Assembly (NCBI RefSeq): GCF_003762835.1
Contig: NZ_RJWA01000003.1
Span: 620,001 to 684,000 of the forward strand
Direction: 5' to 3'
Length of the DNA stretch: 64,000 bases
Source of the DNA: Micromonospora sp. HM5-17
GTDB taxonomy: Bacteria; Actinomycetota; Actinomycetes; Mycobacteriales; Micromonosporaceae
Under the pieces are notes generated by a model. It saw only the letters and a list, made by a program, of their open reading frames with translations, ran no database searches and had not been told where the DNA came from. Both the position numbers and the translations under genes were made by a program. Shown here piece by piece: positions 25,777-37,753 of the stretch. How positions within the stretch are numbered: position 1 is the first letter of the stretch; every line of letters starts with the position of its first letter.

Positions 25777-27581
25777 CGCGACGGTTCCCCTCCGTACTGG
25801 TCGCCGCGACCGTCCTCGCGGCGGTGGCCGCCTGCGGGATTCCGAACGAGACCGAGGTCCGGGTCGACGGCCCGGGGCCCCAGGCGGAGACGGCGCGGGC
25901 CGACGGGACGGGCAAGCCGCCGCGGAGCCGGGTGGAGAGCAGCAGCGACCCGCTGGCCTTCGCCGAGGACTTCCTGGCCGCCGCCGCCGGCGAGCCGGAC
26001 GGGGCCTACGAGCGGTTCAATGACTACATCGTGGAGGAGAAGCGACTCGTCCCGCAGCCGGGCAACGAGGTCAACATCATCCGGCTGGACGCGCCGCCGC
26101 TGGTGACCCGGAACAACGACGGCACCAGCTCGATCACCATTGAGCATGTGCAGCAGGTCGGGGTTCTGCGGGCGAACGGGTCGGTCGGGGAGCCGGTCGC
26201 CACGGAGACCTCGTACACGTTCACCGTGGGCCGGAGGCCGACCGACCCGGGTACGGGTGGTGGGCTCTGGGTCCTGGACCCGCCGCCGGTGCTGCTGATG
26301 ACCGACGAAGCCCTGGGGACGTACTACCGCGAGCACACCATCTACTTCTGGAACGCCAACCGCGACGCGCTGGTGCCCGACCTGCGCTACCTGCCCCGGA
26401 CCGTGCCGGTGCAGCGACAGGCCACCGAGGTGCTCAACTGGCTGATCGGGGGGCCGGCGGACTGGCTGGGGACGTGCGCCGTACGGCTGCCGGACGGCAC
26501 GGGTCCGCTCGGCAACGTTCCCGCCCCCCAGGAGGGGGGACGCCTCGAGGTGAACCTCTCGGTCAAGGCCGGGGCGCTGGACACCGACGACGACCTCGAC
26601 AAGCTCTTCCAGCAGATCGTCTGGTCGCTGTGGGCCAACCCGCTGCTCGACAACGAGCTGGAACTGAAGATCCAGAACCAGAGCCGCAGGGTCGCGGTCG
26701 CCGAGGACTGGCGGCGGAACCACCCCCTCTACGGCCTCGGCGACCCGCCGGCCCGGTTCGGGGTGCTCGGCGGCAAGGTCTATCCACTCCAGGGTTCGGG
26801 CGACGAGCAGCCGGTGCCGATCGCGCCGGAGGTGAACCGGGACGTCGTCTCGGCGGCCCTGAGCCGGGACGGCACGACGGTGGCGGCGGCCCTGGTGACG
26901 CGGGACGGGAAGGCACTGCGGCTGCGTACCGGTGCGGGCGTCGGCATGGTGCGCGACGTTCGGGACGGGAAGTCCTTCGCCGCCATGGGGCGGCCGGTGT
27001 GGCTGCGGACCGCGGGCGATGCCGGTCCGATCGGGCTGGTCGTCGCCGACGGCGAGCTCTACGAGTTCGGCGTTGACGACGCCGCGCTGACCCGGGTGCG
27101 GCTGCCCGGGGTGTCCGGTCCGGTGACCGCCGTGGGCGCGGCGCTGGAGGGGAACCGGATCGCCTTCATCTCCGGCGGCGGTCTGTACGTCGCGGCGGTG
27201 CGCAGCGTCGACGGTGCCCTCAGCGTCGGTCCGTCCCGTCGGCTGCCGACCTCGCTGCGCGACCTCTCCGCCGTCGACTGGTTCGGCGAGAACTCCCTCG
27301 TGGTGGCGGGGGTGAAGGGGAACGGCCGGGCGGCGATCCACAAGCTCAACGTGGACGGGACCCAGGAGTCGGAGGAGGTCACCGACATCGGCGCCCCGGT
27401 CACCCACCTGGCGGCGTACCCGGGCAACCCGGAGCTCCCCGCCCTCGCCCCGGCGCTGTACGAGGCCAACGAGGTGGCGTACGTGTCCGGGATGCCGATT
27501 GGCCGGGAGCATGTCGTCCCCGGGGCGGAGGGCCTCCCACCCGGGTCGGGGACCCCCACCGCGCCGTTCTACCTCTTCTGA
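25773..27581 (+). CDS. lpqB: Lipoprotein LpqB, MtrAB accessory
   Basis: The 602-residue protein starts with a lipoprotein signal peptide, with the lipobox VAACG ending at Cys22 or nearby. A GerMN-type domain (about residues 60-250) and a beta-propeller-like C-terminal half follow. LpqB is the known modulator of MtrB and is encoded directly after it in actinobacteria. The ATG overlaps the mtrB stop, which argues for coupled translation. The nucleotide frame stays open well upstream, but only this start gives a signal peptide. Confidence 0.93.
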   Translation: MTRRFPSVLVAATVLAAVAACGIPNETEVRVDGPGPQAETARADGTGKPPRSRVESSSDPLAFAEDFLAAAAGEPDGAYERFNDYIVEEKRLVPQPGNEVNIIRLDAPPLVTRNNDGTSSITIEHVQQVGVLRANGSVGEPVATETSYTFTVGRRPTDPGTGGGLWVLDPPPVLLMTDEALGTYYREHTIYFWNANRDALVPDLRYLPRTVPVQRQATEVLNWLIGGPADWLGTCAVRLPDGTGPLGNVPAPQEGGRLEVNLSVKAGALDTDDDLDKLFQQIVWSLWANPLLDNELELKIQNQSRRVAVAEDWRRNHPLYGLGDPPARFGVLGGKVYPLQGSGDEQPVPIAPEVNRDVVSAALSRDGTTVAAALVTRDGKALRLRTGAGVGMVRDVRDGKSFAAMGRPVWLRTAGDAGPIGLVVADGELYEFGVDDAALTRVRLPGVSGPVTAVGAALEGNRIAFISGGGLYVAAVRSVDGALSVGPSRRLPTSLRDLSAVDWFGENSLVVAGVKGNGRAAIHKLNVDGTQESEEVTDIGAPVTHLAAYPGNPELPALAPALYEANEVAYVSGMPIGREHVVPGAEGLPPGSGTPTAPFYLF

Positions 27582-27595
27582 CGGTCGGCCACGAC

Positions 27596-28345
27596 GTGTG
27601 GGCGGAGACCTGGGCCGACCTGGCGGACCTGGTGCTGCCCGCCGAGTGCGCCGGGTGCCGGGGTGCCCGGCTGCCGCTGCGGCAGGGGGTCTGTCCGGCC
27701 TGCGCGGCCGAACTCGCGGCGTTGCGGCCCACTCGGGTACGTCCGACACCCGCGCCGCCGGGGCTTCCCGACTGCGTGGCGCTCGGTGCCTACCACGGCG
27801 TGGTGCGCGAGGCGCTGCTGTCGTACAAGGAACGGGGCCGGCACGGGCTGGCTCGGCCGCTGGGCCGGCTGCTGGCCGAGGTGGTGGCGGAGGCCGTCGG
27901 CCCGAGAGGCCCGGTGCTGCTGGTGCCGGTGCCGGCGACCGCGCGGGCGGCGCGGGCCCGGTACGGCGACCACCTGCGCCGGCTGGCCCGGCACGCGGCC
28001 GTCCGGCTGCGGGCGGCCGGGTGGCCGGTCGCGGTCGCGTCCCCGCTGCGGGCGCTGCCCCGACCGGACTCCGCCACCCTGGACAGCGCCGGCCGGGCCG
28101 CGGCGGCGGCCGCGGCGTTCCGGACGCGGGAGTGGCGGGTGCCGGCGGCCCGCCGGGCCGCGGCCGGCCGCACCGTGGTGGTGGTCGACGACATCGTGAC
28201 CACCGGCGCCACCCTCGCCGCGATCACCCGGTCGCTGGCCGGTGCCGGCATCCCGGTGTCCGCCGCGGCGGTGCTCGCCGCCACCGTCCGGCGGAGACCG
28301 GGCGGCACCGCGCCGGCGCCGGGACCGGGCGACGGACGCGGCTGA
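27596..28345 (+). CDS. ComF family phosphoribosyltransferase-like protein
   Basis: The 249-residue protein has an N-terminal zinc-finger-like pair (CAGCRG and CPAC). A type I phosphoribosyltransferase fold follows, with the PRPP loop VVVVDDIVTTGATLA. ComF proteins take part in DNA uptake in competent bacteria, but in actinobacteria their role is unclear. The GTG start lies 14 bp after lpqB, so it is likely the last gene of the mtrAB-lpqB operon. Confidence 0.85.
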   Translation: MWAETWADLADLVLPAECAGCRGARLPLRQGVCPACAAELAALRPTRVRPTPAPPGLPDCVALGAYHGVVREALLSYKERGRHGLARPLGRLLAEVVAEAVGPRGPVLLVPVPATARAARARYGDHLRRLARHAAVRLRAAGWPVAVASPLRALPRPDSATLDSAGRAAAAAAAFRTREWRVPAARRAAAGRTVVVVDDIVTTGATLAAITRSLAGAGIPVSAAAVLAATVRRRPGGTAPAPGPGDGRG

Positions 28346-28717
28346 CCGGCGCCCCCGTGCCGGGTCGAGCGCCCACGGCGCGTTCCGGACCCCGTCGGGT
28401 GTGGCGCGATGGTGCCACGCAGGGTGACCGACGCGTTGCCGGTGGCGTCGTCGGGTTGACGCTGCGCATCGTTGCATTCACCCAATCGCGGTCTGACGGA
28501 ACCTTCTCGAATGTGGTCTTGCCGCGTGGGGTGACTATCGCGCCGACAGGAGTTAGCGTCTTGTTTACCGGGGGTACGAGGGGTGTTCCTTCCCCCAGGG
28601 GCACCTGGAAGGAGGCGCTACGGCAGCGATCCGGTCGGGCCGAATGGACTTCCAGGGGGCGGGCTGACCGGGATCGCGTTTCTGCACGACTCTCCGACAG
28701 TGCAGGGAGGTCAACGC
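28346..28717. other. hpf upstream region
   Basis: The stretch is less GC-rich than its surroundings, especially 28460-28570, as expected for a promoter. A hairpin with CCAGG-GGCA-CCTGG lies near 28596-28609. I could not settle a -35/-10 pair. Confidence 0.4.
28682..28710 (+). promoter_or_regulatory. Hairpin abutting the hpf ribosome binding site
   Basis: CTGCAC (28682-28687) pairs perfectly with GTGCAG (28700-28705). The last G of the stem begins the GGGAGG ribosome binding site 7 nt before the ATG. Folding would partly mask the site, so translation may be tuned by RNA structure. Confidence 0.4.
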
Positions 28718-29371
28718 ATGGATCTCGTGGTCAAGGGCCGCAACGTCGAAGTACCGGAGCATTACCGGATTCACGTCGCCGAGAAGCTCGCAAAGATCGA
28801 GCGCTACGATCACAAGCTTGTTCGGGTCGACGTGGAGCTTTTTCACGAACGCAATCCGCGACAGTCTGATCACTGCCAGCGTATAGAAATCACCTGCTTT
28901 TCCCGTGGGCCCGTGGTGCGCGCGGAGGCGTGCGCAAAGGACTTCTATTGCGCGCTCGACGCCGCTATCGCCAAACTCGACACCCGGCTGCGTCGGGCCG
29001 CCGACCGCCGCCGTGTCCACCGTGGCCGGCACGCCCCGATCTCCGTCGCCGCCGCCACCGCCAACCTGCCGGTCGACGGGGTCGGCGACTCTTCCGTGGC
29101 CACCCTGACCCGAGCCGAGCCCGACCTCGACGAGCCCGACCTCGATGGGTACCAGGACGACGGGTACCAGGACGACGCCGACACGCGACCCGGGCACATC
29201 GCCCGCCGGAAGGTGCACCCGGCCGAGCCGATGACCGTCGACGACGCGCTGTTCCAGATGGAACTCGTCGGACACGACTTCTATCTGTTCCTGGACAAGG
29301 ACTCGGGCCGCCCCAGCGTCGTCTACCGGCGCAAGGGCTACGACTACGGCATGATCACCCTCGCGGCCTGA
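28718..29371 (+). CDS. hpf: Long ribosome hibernation promoting factor
   Basis: The 217-residue protein has the S30AE ribosome-binding domain (MDLVVKGRNVEVPEHYRIHV onward, residues 1-100) and the C-terminal dimerisation domain (RRKVHPAEPMTVDDALFQME to the end). Long HPF dimerises 70S ribosomes into inactive 100S particles in stress or stationary phase. The linker holds the doubled pentapeptides EPDLD and GYQDD from two back-to-back 15-bp duplications. The gene lies between comF and secA, as in mycobacteria. Confidence 0.93.
   Translation: MDLVVKGRNVEVPEHYRIHVAEKLAKIERYDHKLVRVDVELFHERNPRQSDHCQRIEITCFSRGPVVRAEACAKDFYCALDAAIAKLDTRLRRAADRRRVHRGRHAPISVAAATANLPVDGVGDSSVATLTRAEPDLDEPDLDGYQDDGYQDDADTRPGHIARRKVHPAEPMTVDDALFQMELVGHDFYLFLDKDSGRPSVVYRRKGYDYGMITLAA
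29117..29176 (+). repeat. Two adjacent 15-bp tandem duplications in the hpf linker
   Basis: Units 29117-29131 and 29132-29146 differ by one base. Units 29147-29161 and 29162-29176 are identical. They encode EPDLD twice and GYQDD twice, an acidic insertion between the two HPF domains. Confidence 0.9.
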
Positions 29372-29454
29372 CCTGCGGCGGCTCCCCACCGGGTTGCGGC
29401 GGTGTCCCGTACCCCGTGGGGAGCACCCCGCCGCCGGCGGCGCGTCGACCGGGC

Positions 29455-30681
29455 TCAGCCGGCGTCGGTGGCGATGCCCAGATCGTCCGGGAGCAGGGCG
29501 GCGACCCAGGCGTCCGTACGGGTGCCCCGCAGGTCGAGGGCGTGCCTTGCCGTGCCCTCGAGGCGGAAGCCGGCCTTCTCGACGGCCCGTCGGGAGCGGG
29601 TGTTGCCCACGTGGGCCCGCCACTCGATCCGGGCGAGGCCGAGGGCGGTGAATCCCCAGGTGCAGACCGCGACCACCGCCGCCGGACAGTAGCCCCGGCC
29701 CCGGGCCCACGGCGCCACCACGAAGCCCAGGTCCGCCACGAGGGGATCGGTGGGTGACACCCGCAACTCCACGACCCCGGCGTACGCGTCGGCGTCGTCG
29801 ACGATGGCGAACGCCGCCCCGCCGCCCCGGCGCCACACCGCCGGGGCGTGCTCCCGCACGAAGTACTCGGCGTCCGAGCGCTGGTACGGGTCCGGAACGC
29901 TCGTCCAGCGGAGCGTCTCCGGGTCCCGACAGGTCCGGACGATCGGATCGAGATCGCCCTCGTCGAGCGGGCGGAGCCGAAGTTCCGTCCCGGCCGCGCT
30001 CCGGGCGAAGAGCACGGGCTGGGGGGCGCCGAAGACGCTGGCCCGCCGTGCCTCCAGCGAGCGGGGTCCGGCCCGGTCCCGGGCCGCCCTCGCGTCGGCG
30101 AGGTCGGCGGGGAGCAGGGAACCGATCCAGCCGTCGGCGACGCCGCGCGGGTGCGGGTCGGCGAGCCGGAGCAGTCCCTCGATCCGGAAACCGGCGCGGA
30201 GCGCGACCAGGCGAGACGCGTGGTTGCCGACCTCGGCCTGCCAGACGACCCGCCGCAGGCCCCGCTCCCGGAACGCCCACCGGCAGACCGCCCGGGTGGC
30301 CCGGGTGGCGACGCCGCGGCCCCGGGCCCACGGTGCCGTCCAGTAGCCCACCTCGGCCGAACGCAGGACCGGGTCGATGCTGATCAGCCCGCAGGAGGCG
30401 AGCAGTTCGCCGGTCCTGGGGTCGCAGACCGCGAACGGGGCACCGGTGCCGGCCGCCCAGGCCCGGGGGGAGAGCTCGGTGACGAACCGGGTGGCGTCCT
30501 CCCTCCGGTACGGCGTCGGCACGGTCGTCCAGCGCTGGATGTCCGGATCCTGGCAGGCCCGGTAGACGTCCTCGGCGTCCTCGGGGCGCCAGGGGCGTAG
30601 CAGCAGCCCCTCCTCGACGATGCGTACGGCGTCGCCCTGGTCGGTCTGGTTCGTCCGCTTCACCGTCTCCCCGGTGCTCAC
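29455..30681 (-). CDS. Tandem two-domain GNAT (RimJ/RimL-type) acetyltransferase
   Basis: The 408-residue protein contains two complete GNAT domains. The first runs from about residue 22 to 185 (LRPWRPEDAEDVYRACQDP, then APWARGRGVATRATRAV). The second runs from about 232 to 400 (LRPLDEGDLDPIVRTCRDP, then APWARGRGYCPAAVVAV). Both keep an acetyl-CoA loop. Such proteins acetylate N-termini or small amines, and the target is unknown. The duplication is internal to the gene. The start is GTG, and the gene converges on hpf and diverges from secA. Confidence 0.8.
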   Translation of the reverse strand: MSTGETVKRTNQTDQGDAVRIVEEGLLLRPWRPEDAEDVYRACQDPDIQRWTTVPTPYRREDATRFVTELSPRAWAAGTGAPFAVCDPRTGELLASCGLISIDPVLRSAEVGYWTAPWARGRGVATRATRAVCRWAFRERGLRRVVWQAEVGNHASRLVALRAGFRIEGLLRLADPHPRGVADGWIGSLLPADLADARAARDRAGPRSLEARRASVFGAPQPVLFARSAAGTELRLRPLDEGDLDPIVRTCRDPETLRWTSVPDPYQRSDAEYFVREHAPAVWRRGGGAAFAIVDDADAYAGVVELRVSPTDPLVADLGFVVAPWARGRGYCPAAVVAVCTWGFTALGLARIEWRAHVGNTRSRRAVEKAGFRLEGTARHALDLRGTRTDAWVAALLPDDLGIATDAG

Positions 30682-30814
30682 CCTGGCATGCTCTCAGCCG
30701 GCTCGCGCTCGACGTCACCGAATGTGCCGTGCCGATGGAGCGCGGGAGGGGCGGAACGTCCGGTTCGGCGAACCTGGCCGCCGCCGCGACTGACGATGAG
30801 GCCGGTGATGCGCC

Positions 30815-30820
30815 TACGAT
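30815..30820 (+). promoter_or_regulatory. -10 hexamer of secA
   Basis: TACGAT lies 33 bp before the GTG start, and TGACGA about 18 bp further upstream could be the -35. The GGGGAGC ribosome binding site lies between the -10 and the start. Confidence 0.4.
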
Positions 30821-30853
30821 GGTTCGGCAGACTGTCTAGGGGAGCGTTGATCC

Positions 30854-33739
<2,886 letters not shown>

Positions 33740-33783
33740 CAGCACACCCGGCCGCGCTCGACGCGGTCGGCCTCCGGCACCAC

Positions 33784-33821
33784 CCGCGGCCCGGCCCGCC
33801 CCTGCGGCGGCCGGGCCGCGG
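33784..33821. terminator. 13-bp stem, bidirectional terminator after secA
   Basis: A perfect 13-bp GC stem with a 12-nt loop lies 45 bp past the secA stop, in the gap before the convergent Rv3235-like gene. No T-tract is present. Confidence 0.55.
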
Positions 33822-33901
33822 CGTCTCCGCCCGCCGTCGGCGCAGGTCCGGCCGGTCGCCTCCCGGTTGCGCCCCGGTCCGCCGGATGTGGGGCGGTGCC
33901 C

Positions 33902-34615
33902 TCAGATGATGACCTCGACCGACACCCCCACCCACCTGCCCCGGCGGCGCTCGATGCGGAACGCCATCGCCCAGGTCCGATCGGCCACGTTGATGACGGC
34001 GGCGGCCTCGATGATCCCCGGTCGCGGCTCGCAGACCCGGAGCCGCTGGAGGCGGGCGATGGGTGCGGGCTGGCCCGGGCAGCGGACGGAGATCCGGGCG
34101 GCGGCCGCGACCAGCTTGTGCATCACGCCGCGGGCCACTGCGGGATCGCACTGCGCCCGGATGTGCCCGGCTGGGCGGCGGCCGTTCACGATCTCCAGAC
34201 AGCCGCAGAGGAAAAACCGGGCCACGCGCCCGGCCTCGGGGCTCGGCCCGATGACCCCGAGCACCGCCGCCGGCGACGTCTCGTCGGCCGGCGCGGAAGG
34301 ACACGGGCCGGGGCGGGAGGGCAGGACCGTGCGGTCGGGCCGGACCCGGTGGCCCGTCTCCGGGGCCGCTGCGCCGGCACGGGTGGTGGCGACGACCGAC
34401 GCGCCGGCCGGGCCGCCGACCGGCGTCATGCCGCGTCGGGCCGGCCGGACGGCAGCCTCGTCGGCCCGGACACGCAACCCGTCCAGCTCCGTGCTGGTCG
34501 GGCCGCCGATCCAGATTTCGGAGGCGTACTCGTCGTCGAAGGGCGGGTCGAGAGGCGGAACGGGGCGTAGCCGCACCGGAGGGCGGACTGGTGGCCGGGT
34601 GCGTCCGACGGGCAT
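33902..34615 (-). CDS. Rv3235-family protein (DUF6459)
   Basis: The 237-residue protein has a disordered N-terminal half. A compact C-terminal domain of about 130 residues follows (RVARFFLCGCLEIVNGRRP, ARGVMHKLVAAAA, then VADRTWAMAFRIERRRGRWV). This matches the actinobacterial Rv3235 family, encoded next to secA and of unknown function. An ATG with GAAGGA 8 nt upstream is the likely start. Confidence 0.7.
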   Translation of the reverse strand: MPVGRTRPPVRPPVRLRPVPPLDPPFDDEYASEIWIGGPTSTELDGLRVRADEAAVRPARRGMTPVGGPAGASVVATTRAGAAAPETGHRVRPDRTVLPSRPGPCPSAPADETSPAAVLGVIGPSPEAGRVARFFLCGCLEIVNGRRPAGHIRAQCDPAVARGVMHKLVAAAARISVRCPGQPAPIARLQRLRVCEPRPGIIEAAAVINVADRTWAMAFRIERRRGRWVGVSVEVII

Positions 34616-35116
34616 CCGAGATCCTTCGCAATCGTGCGTTTGCTTCCGTTTGCCTCCGACAGCTTTCTAACCGATTCAGTGCTCCCCGTCAATGCCGTAC
34701 GGCGTCGGGCGTCCGACCGTCGCCAGCTCGTCACCCGTCGCGGTGCGGGGCCACCGCGTCTCGGACCGCGACGGATCAACCCCGGGCGCGCCGACCGTGA
34801 CGCCTCCCCCGCCGGTGACCGCAGCGGTGGCGCCGCCGCGTACACCGCGGCCGGGACCAGGCGTGCACACCGCGGCCGGGACCAGGGACGTCGACGCTGC
34901 GGCTGACGCATCGCCGGCGGCCGGATCGTGCCCTGCACGTGGGAGGACGTTGGCGCGGGCGGACCCGGATCGGGTGCGCGAAGCCGAGTGGGTCGACCCC
35001 GGCCGGTCGGACGCGAGACCCGCCGGACGACCGGGCGAGCGCCGCGTCCGGCCGACGACCGAACCCTAGCCGGCGGGTCCGACAGGAACGTCGGGCCGGA
35101 ACGGGGATGTGGAAAC
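34616..35116. other. 500-bp gap without a convincing gene
   Basis: A 125-codon plus-strand frame (34692-35069) rich in Pro, Ala and Arg has acceptable codon bias, but it has no ribosome binding site or recognisable domain. The region may be the promoter zone of the Rv3235-like gene plus a decayed or very divergent gene. Confidence 0.35.
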
Positions 35117-35344
35117 CTAGTCGGGAACCCGGTCGACCAGGGGGTTGCTGGCCACCCACTCGGCCGTCTCGGCGTACTTGCGCTGGATGTACTCCTCCAG
35201 GCGGGCGCGCTCGACCCGCCACTGGCCCCGTCCACCGATCTTGATCGCCGGCAGCTCACCACTGCGGACCATGTGGTAGACCTGCGAGTCCGAGACGTTC
35301 AGCTCGGCGGCGACGTCGGACAAGAGCAGGAACCTCGGTTCCAC
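35117..35344 (-). CDS. Excisionase-type helix-turn-helix protein
   Basis: The 75-residue protein is almost entirely a MerR-like/excisionase HTH: FLLLSDVAAELNVSDSQVYHMVRSGELPAIKIGGRGQWR, read in parts, with a short acidic C-terminus. Proteins of this size, including BldC relatives, bind DNA cooperatively. This one differs from BldC in sequence and is not next to phage genes, so a housekeeping regulator is likelier than an excisionase. The GTG start has GGGAG 6 nt upstream. Confidence 0.8.
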   Translation of the reverse strand: MEPRFLLLSDVAAELNVSDSQVYHMVRSGELPAIKIGGRGQWRVERARLEEYIQRKYAETAEWVASNPLVDRVPD

Positions 35345-35586
35345 GGAGAACTCCCGAGTGTCGGCTGTTGCCTTAGTTTGCCATCGATCGCGGTGTGGTC
35401 GCCTCGGCCGATGGGTCCGCTCCTGGCGGCGGGCCCGGCGCGCGACCGGCCCGAGCCGGGATCCGCTGCCGGCCGACTCCCGTCCGGTGTACTACCGTCG
35501 CGGGGAGCAGGGAATCCGCGCCGACCACGGTCGGCGCGGTCGCGACGGCGACTGTCGCGGACAGGCATCGAGCGGGAGAGATCGCT

Positions 35587-36099
35587 GTGGCAGAACAGCT
35601 CGTCCGGGTGTACGTGCCGGCCACCGTGCCGATGCTCGCCGACCTGCGCCGTGCGGGGCGGATCGTCGCGCCCCGGGCGCACGCCGTCACCCCCGAGTTG
35701 CGGGAGTGGTACGCCGAGGGTGACGAGGAGGAGCTGGAGTACGTCGCCTTCACCCGGGCCGCTCAGGATGCGCTGCGGCTGCTCCGCGCCGATCCGACGG
35801 CCCCCCGCCGCCGGGTGGTGGTCTCCGCCGACCTGCCCGCCCCGGAGGTGCACCGCCTCGACCCGGAACTCGGCTCCAGCACGGTACGGCTGACCGGGGC
35901 GGTCGCCGTCGCCGCCGTCGCGGCGATCCACGTCGACAGCGCCGACGCGGTCGACGACGTGACCGCGGCGGTGGACGTGGTCGAGCAGGCCCTGGCTGGT
36001 GACCCGGACGCCCAGTTCACGGTCGACGGGGTCGAGGACCACGAGCTGGAGTGGTACGACGTCTCGGAGCTCGACGCGCTGGCTGGCCCGGCCGCGTGA
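35587..36099 (+). CDS. DUF6912-like conserved actinobacterial protein
   Basis: The 170-residue protein opens [19 protein letters not shown] and ends with an acidic segment [14 protein letters not shown]. It has an alpha/beta composition with no signal peptide. I recognise it as a conserved actinobacterial family (DUF6912) without known function. The GTG start has GGGAGAG 6 nt upstream. It is divergent from the HTH gene, so the 240-bp gap serves both promoters. Confidence 0.65.
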   Translation: MAEQLVRVYVPATVPMLADLRRAGRIVAPRAHAVTPELREWYAEGDEEELEYVAFTRAAQDALRLLRADPTAPRRRVVVSADLPAPEVHRLDPELGSSTVRLTGAVAVAAVAAIHVDSADAVDDVTAAVDVVEQALAGDPDAQFTVDGVEDHELEWYDVSELDALAGPAA

Positions 36100-36110
36100 G
36101 CCCGTACTCC

Positions 36111-37376
36111 TCAGCGGCCGGCCCCGGCGACCGGCTCGGGTGAGTCGGCGGGGGAGTCCTCCGCCGCGGAGCCGGCCGCGTCGTCCGCTGTCGGTGCGCC
36201 GCCCCTGTCGTCCGTCGCCGACTCGTCGTGCTCGGCTTCCGCGTCGCGGTCACCGGTGGGTTCCGGCCCGTCCGTCGCCGCCGGCTCGGTGGGGCTCTCC
36301 GCGCTCTCCCGCTCGGAGCCGGCGCCACCGTCCGGTGTCGCGTCCCGGCGGCCGGCGGTGGGCGCCTCGTCGGCGTCCACCGGACCGGACGGGTCCGCCA
36401 CCGCCGGCGCTCCGGCCGGGCCGAGCGTCCGGCCGAAGAGGATGAGCGCGGTGAACGCGCCGAGGAAGAAGACGGTCAGGCCGGCGGTGAACCGTTGGTC
36501 GCCGAGGATGGCCTGCCCGCCACGGTCGATTTCACTGACCGCGCCGGCCATCCGCAGCACCTCCGCCCCGGCCGTCCGGGTGAGGAGTTCGGCGGTGAGC
36601 AGCAGCAGACCCGGTCCCGCCCCCGCCAGGAGGTACGCCGGCCAGCGCAGCGGCCTGCTGCCGGAGACCCGCCCGGCGACGCGTCGTCCGGCGATCCGCA
36701 GGTAGCCGAAGGCCAGGGGCCCGGCGACCAGGCCGCTCGCCAGGGACGACGTACGGCGGAACCACTGGAGGGCCGAGTAGGACCGGGACGGATCGTCGCC
36801 CGCGCCGTACAGGGACAACAGCGGGTCCTGGAAGTAGCTCAACGCGAAGGTGACCGCGAAGACGCCCAGCCCGGCGGTGACGATCGCGGCCACCACCAGG
36901 GGGCTGCGGAGGCCACCGGCGATCCCGCCGAGGGTGGCCGCGGCGGCGGTGGCACCGGCGAGGACCATGATCGCCCGACCCTCGCCGTAGCTGAGGGTCA
37001 CCGCCAACGCGGCGAGCAGGCCGGTCAGCAGGCCGGCGGCCACGGCCACCGCGAAGCGGGGGGTGGCCCGGTGGACGCCGAACCGGCTCATCAGGTTGGC
37101 CAGGGTGAGACTGACGGCCGCCCCGCCGACCAGGCTCGCCGAGATCACCCCCGGCAGCGAGTACGCCGTGGAGGTGATCGCGATCGACGCGAGCCCGGAG
37201 GAGGAGATCGTGACCTTGGCGGACCAGAGCATCGCGGCGAGCCAGCCGAGGGCGAGCAGAGCGAGCACCGCCGCTCCGGGCGCGAATGCGGGGGCGCCGG
37301 GCGGGGTCGCGGTCGGCGCCGACCCGACCTCCCGGTCGGCGGCCGAGGTCGCGGTGGTACCGGACTCCTTCGTCAT
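36111..37376 (-). CDS. Polytopic membrane protein with a long acidic tail
   Basis: The 421-residue protein has about nine hydrophobic segments between residues 30 and 320. A hydrophilic C-terminal tail of about 100 residues rich in Asp, Glu, Ser and Ala follows. No transporter or enzyme motif is evident. The ATG start has GGGGAG upstream. It is convergent with the DUF6912-like gene, with 11 bp between the stops. Function unknown. Confidence 0.6.
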   Translation of the reverse strand: MTKESGTTATSAADREVGSAPTATPPGAPAFAPGAAVLALLALGWLAAMLWSAKVTISSSGLASIAITSTAYSLPGVISASLVGGAAVSLTLANLMSRFGVHRATPRFAVAVAAGLLTGLLAALAVTLSYGEGRAIMVLAGATAAAATLGGIAGGLRSPLVVAAIVTAGLGVFAVTFALSYFQDPLLSLYGAGDDPSRSYSALQWFRRTSSLASGLVAGPLAFGYLRIAGRRVAGRVSGSRPLRWPAYLLAGAGPGLLLLTAELLTRTAGAEVLRMAGAVSEIDRGGQAILGDQRFTAGLTVFFLGAFTALILFGRTLGPAGAPAVADPSGPVDADEAPTAGRRDATPDGGAGSERESAESPTEPAATDGPEPTGDRDAEAEHDESATDDRGGAPTADDAAGSAAEDSPADSPEPVAGAGR

Positions 37377-37753
37377 CGTCTCCCCTTCACCAGATGACCG
37401 GCCGCGTCGACGGGGCGGCGAGGGTGGCTGTGTGCGGACCCCGACCGCCAGGTCCTCAGGGTACGCGGGCCGGTCGGGGCATCCGTCCACCGGCGGTACG
37501 GTCCGGCGTGCGTCGACGCGGGCCGATGCCGCCCGGCGGCGCGGTGGGCGGTCGGGTGACCACCGGCCAGGCAGTGATCACCCGACGTGGTCCGGCGGGC
37601 GGGGACGGCGGGCTGGCCGTGGGAGGATGGGGCCGGGTCCCGCCTCCGAATCCTCCGGCACTCCCGGGGAGCCGGGTCAGGGTGTCCGGCCGACCGGCCG
37701 GCACCGGCGGGTCCGATTTCGCCGACGAAGCCGAGATCGCCCAGGAGCAGACC
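37377..37753. other. Divergent region between the membrane protein gene and pruA
   Basis: The region carries the inverted repeat GTCGGGTGA…TCACCCGAC (37551-37559 with 37578-37586, 18-nt loop), which could be an operator or a terminator. No gene is supported. Confidence 0.4.

Noticed and set aside
34692-35069. 125-codon plus-strand ORF
   Set aside because: It has no ribosome binding site, signal peptide or domain. Its Pro/Ala/Arg composition is what open frames in very GC-rich non-coding DNA give.
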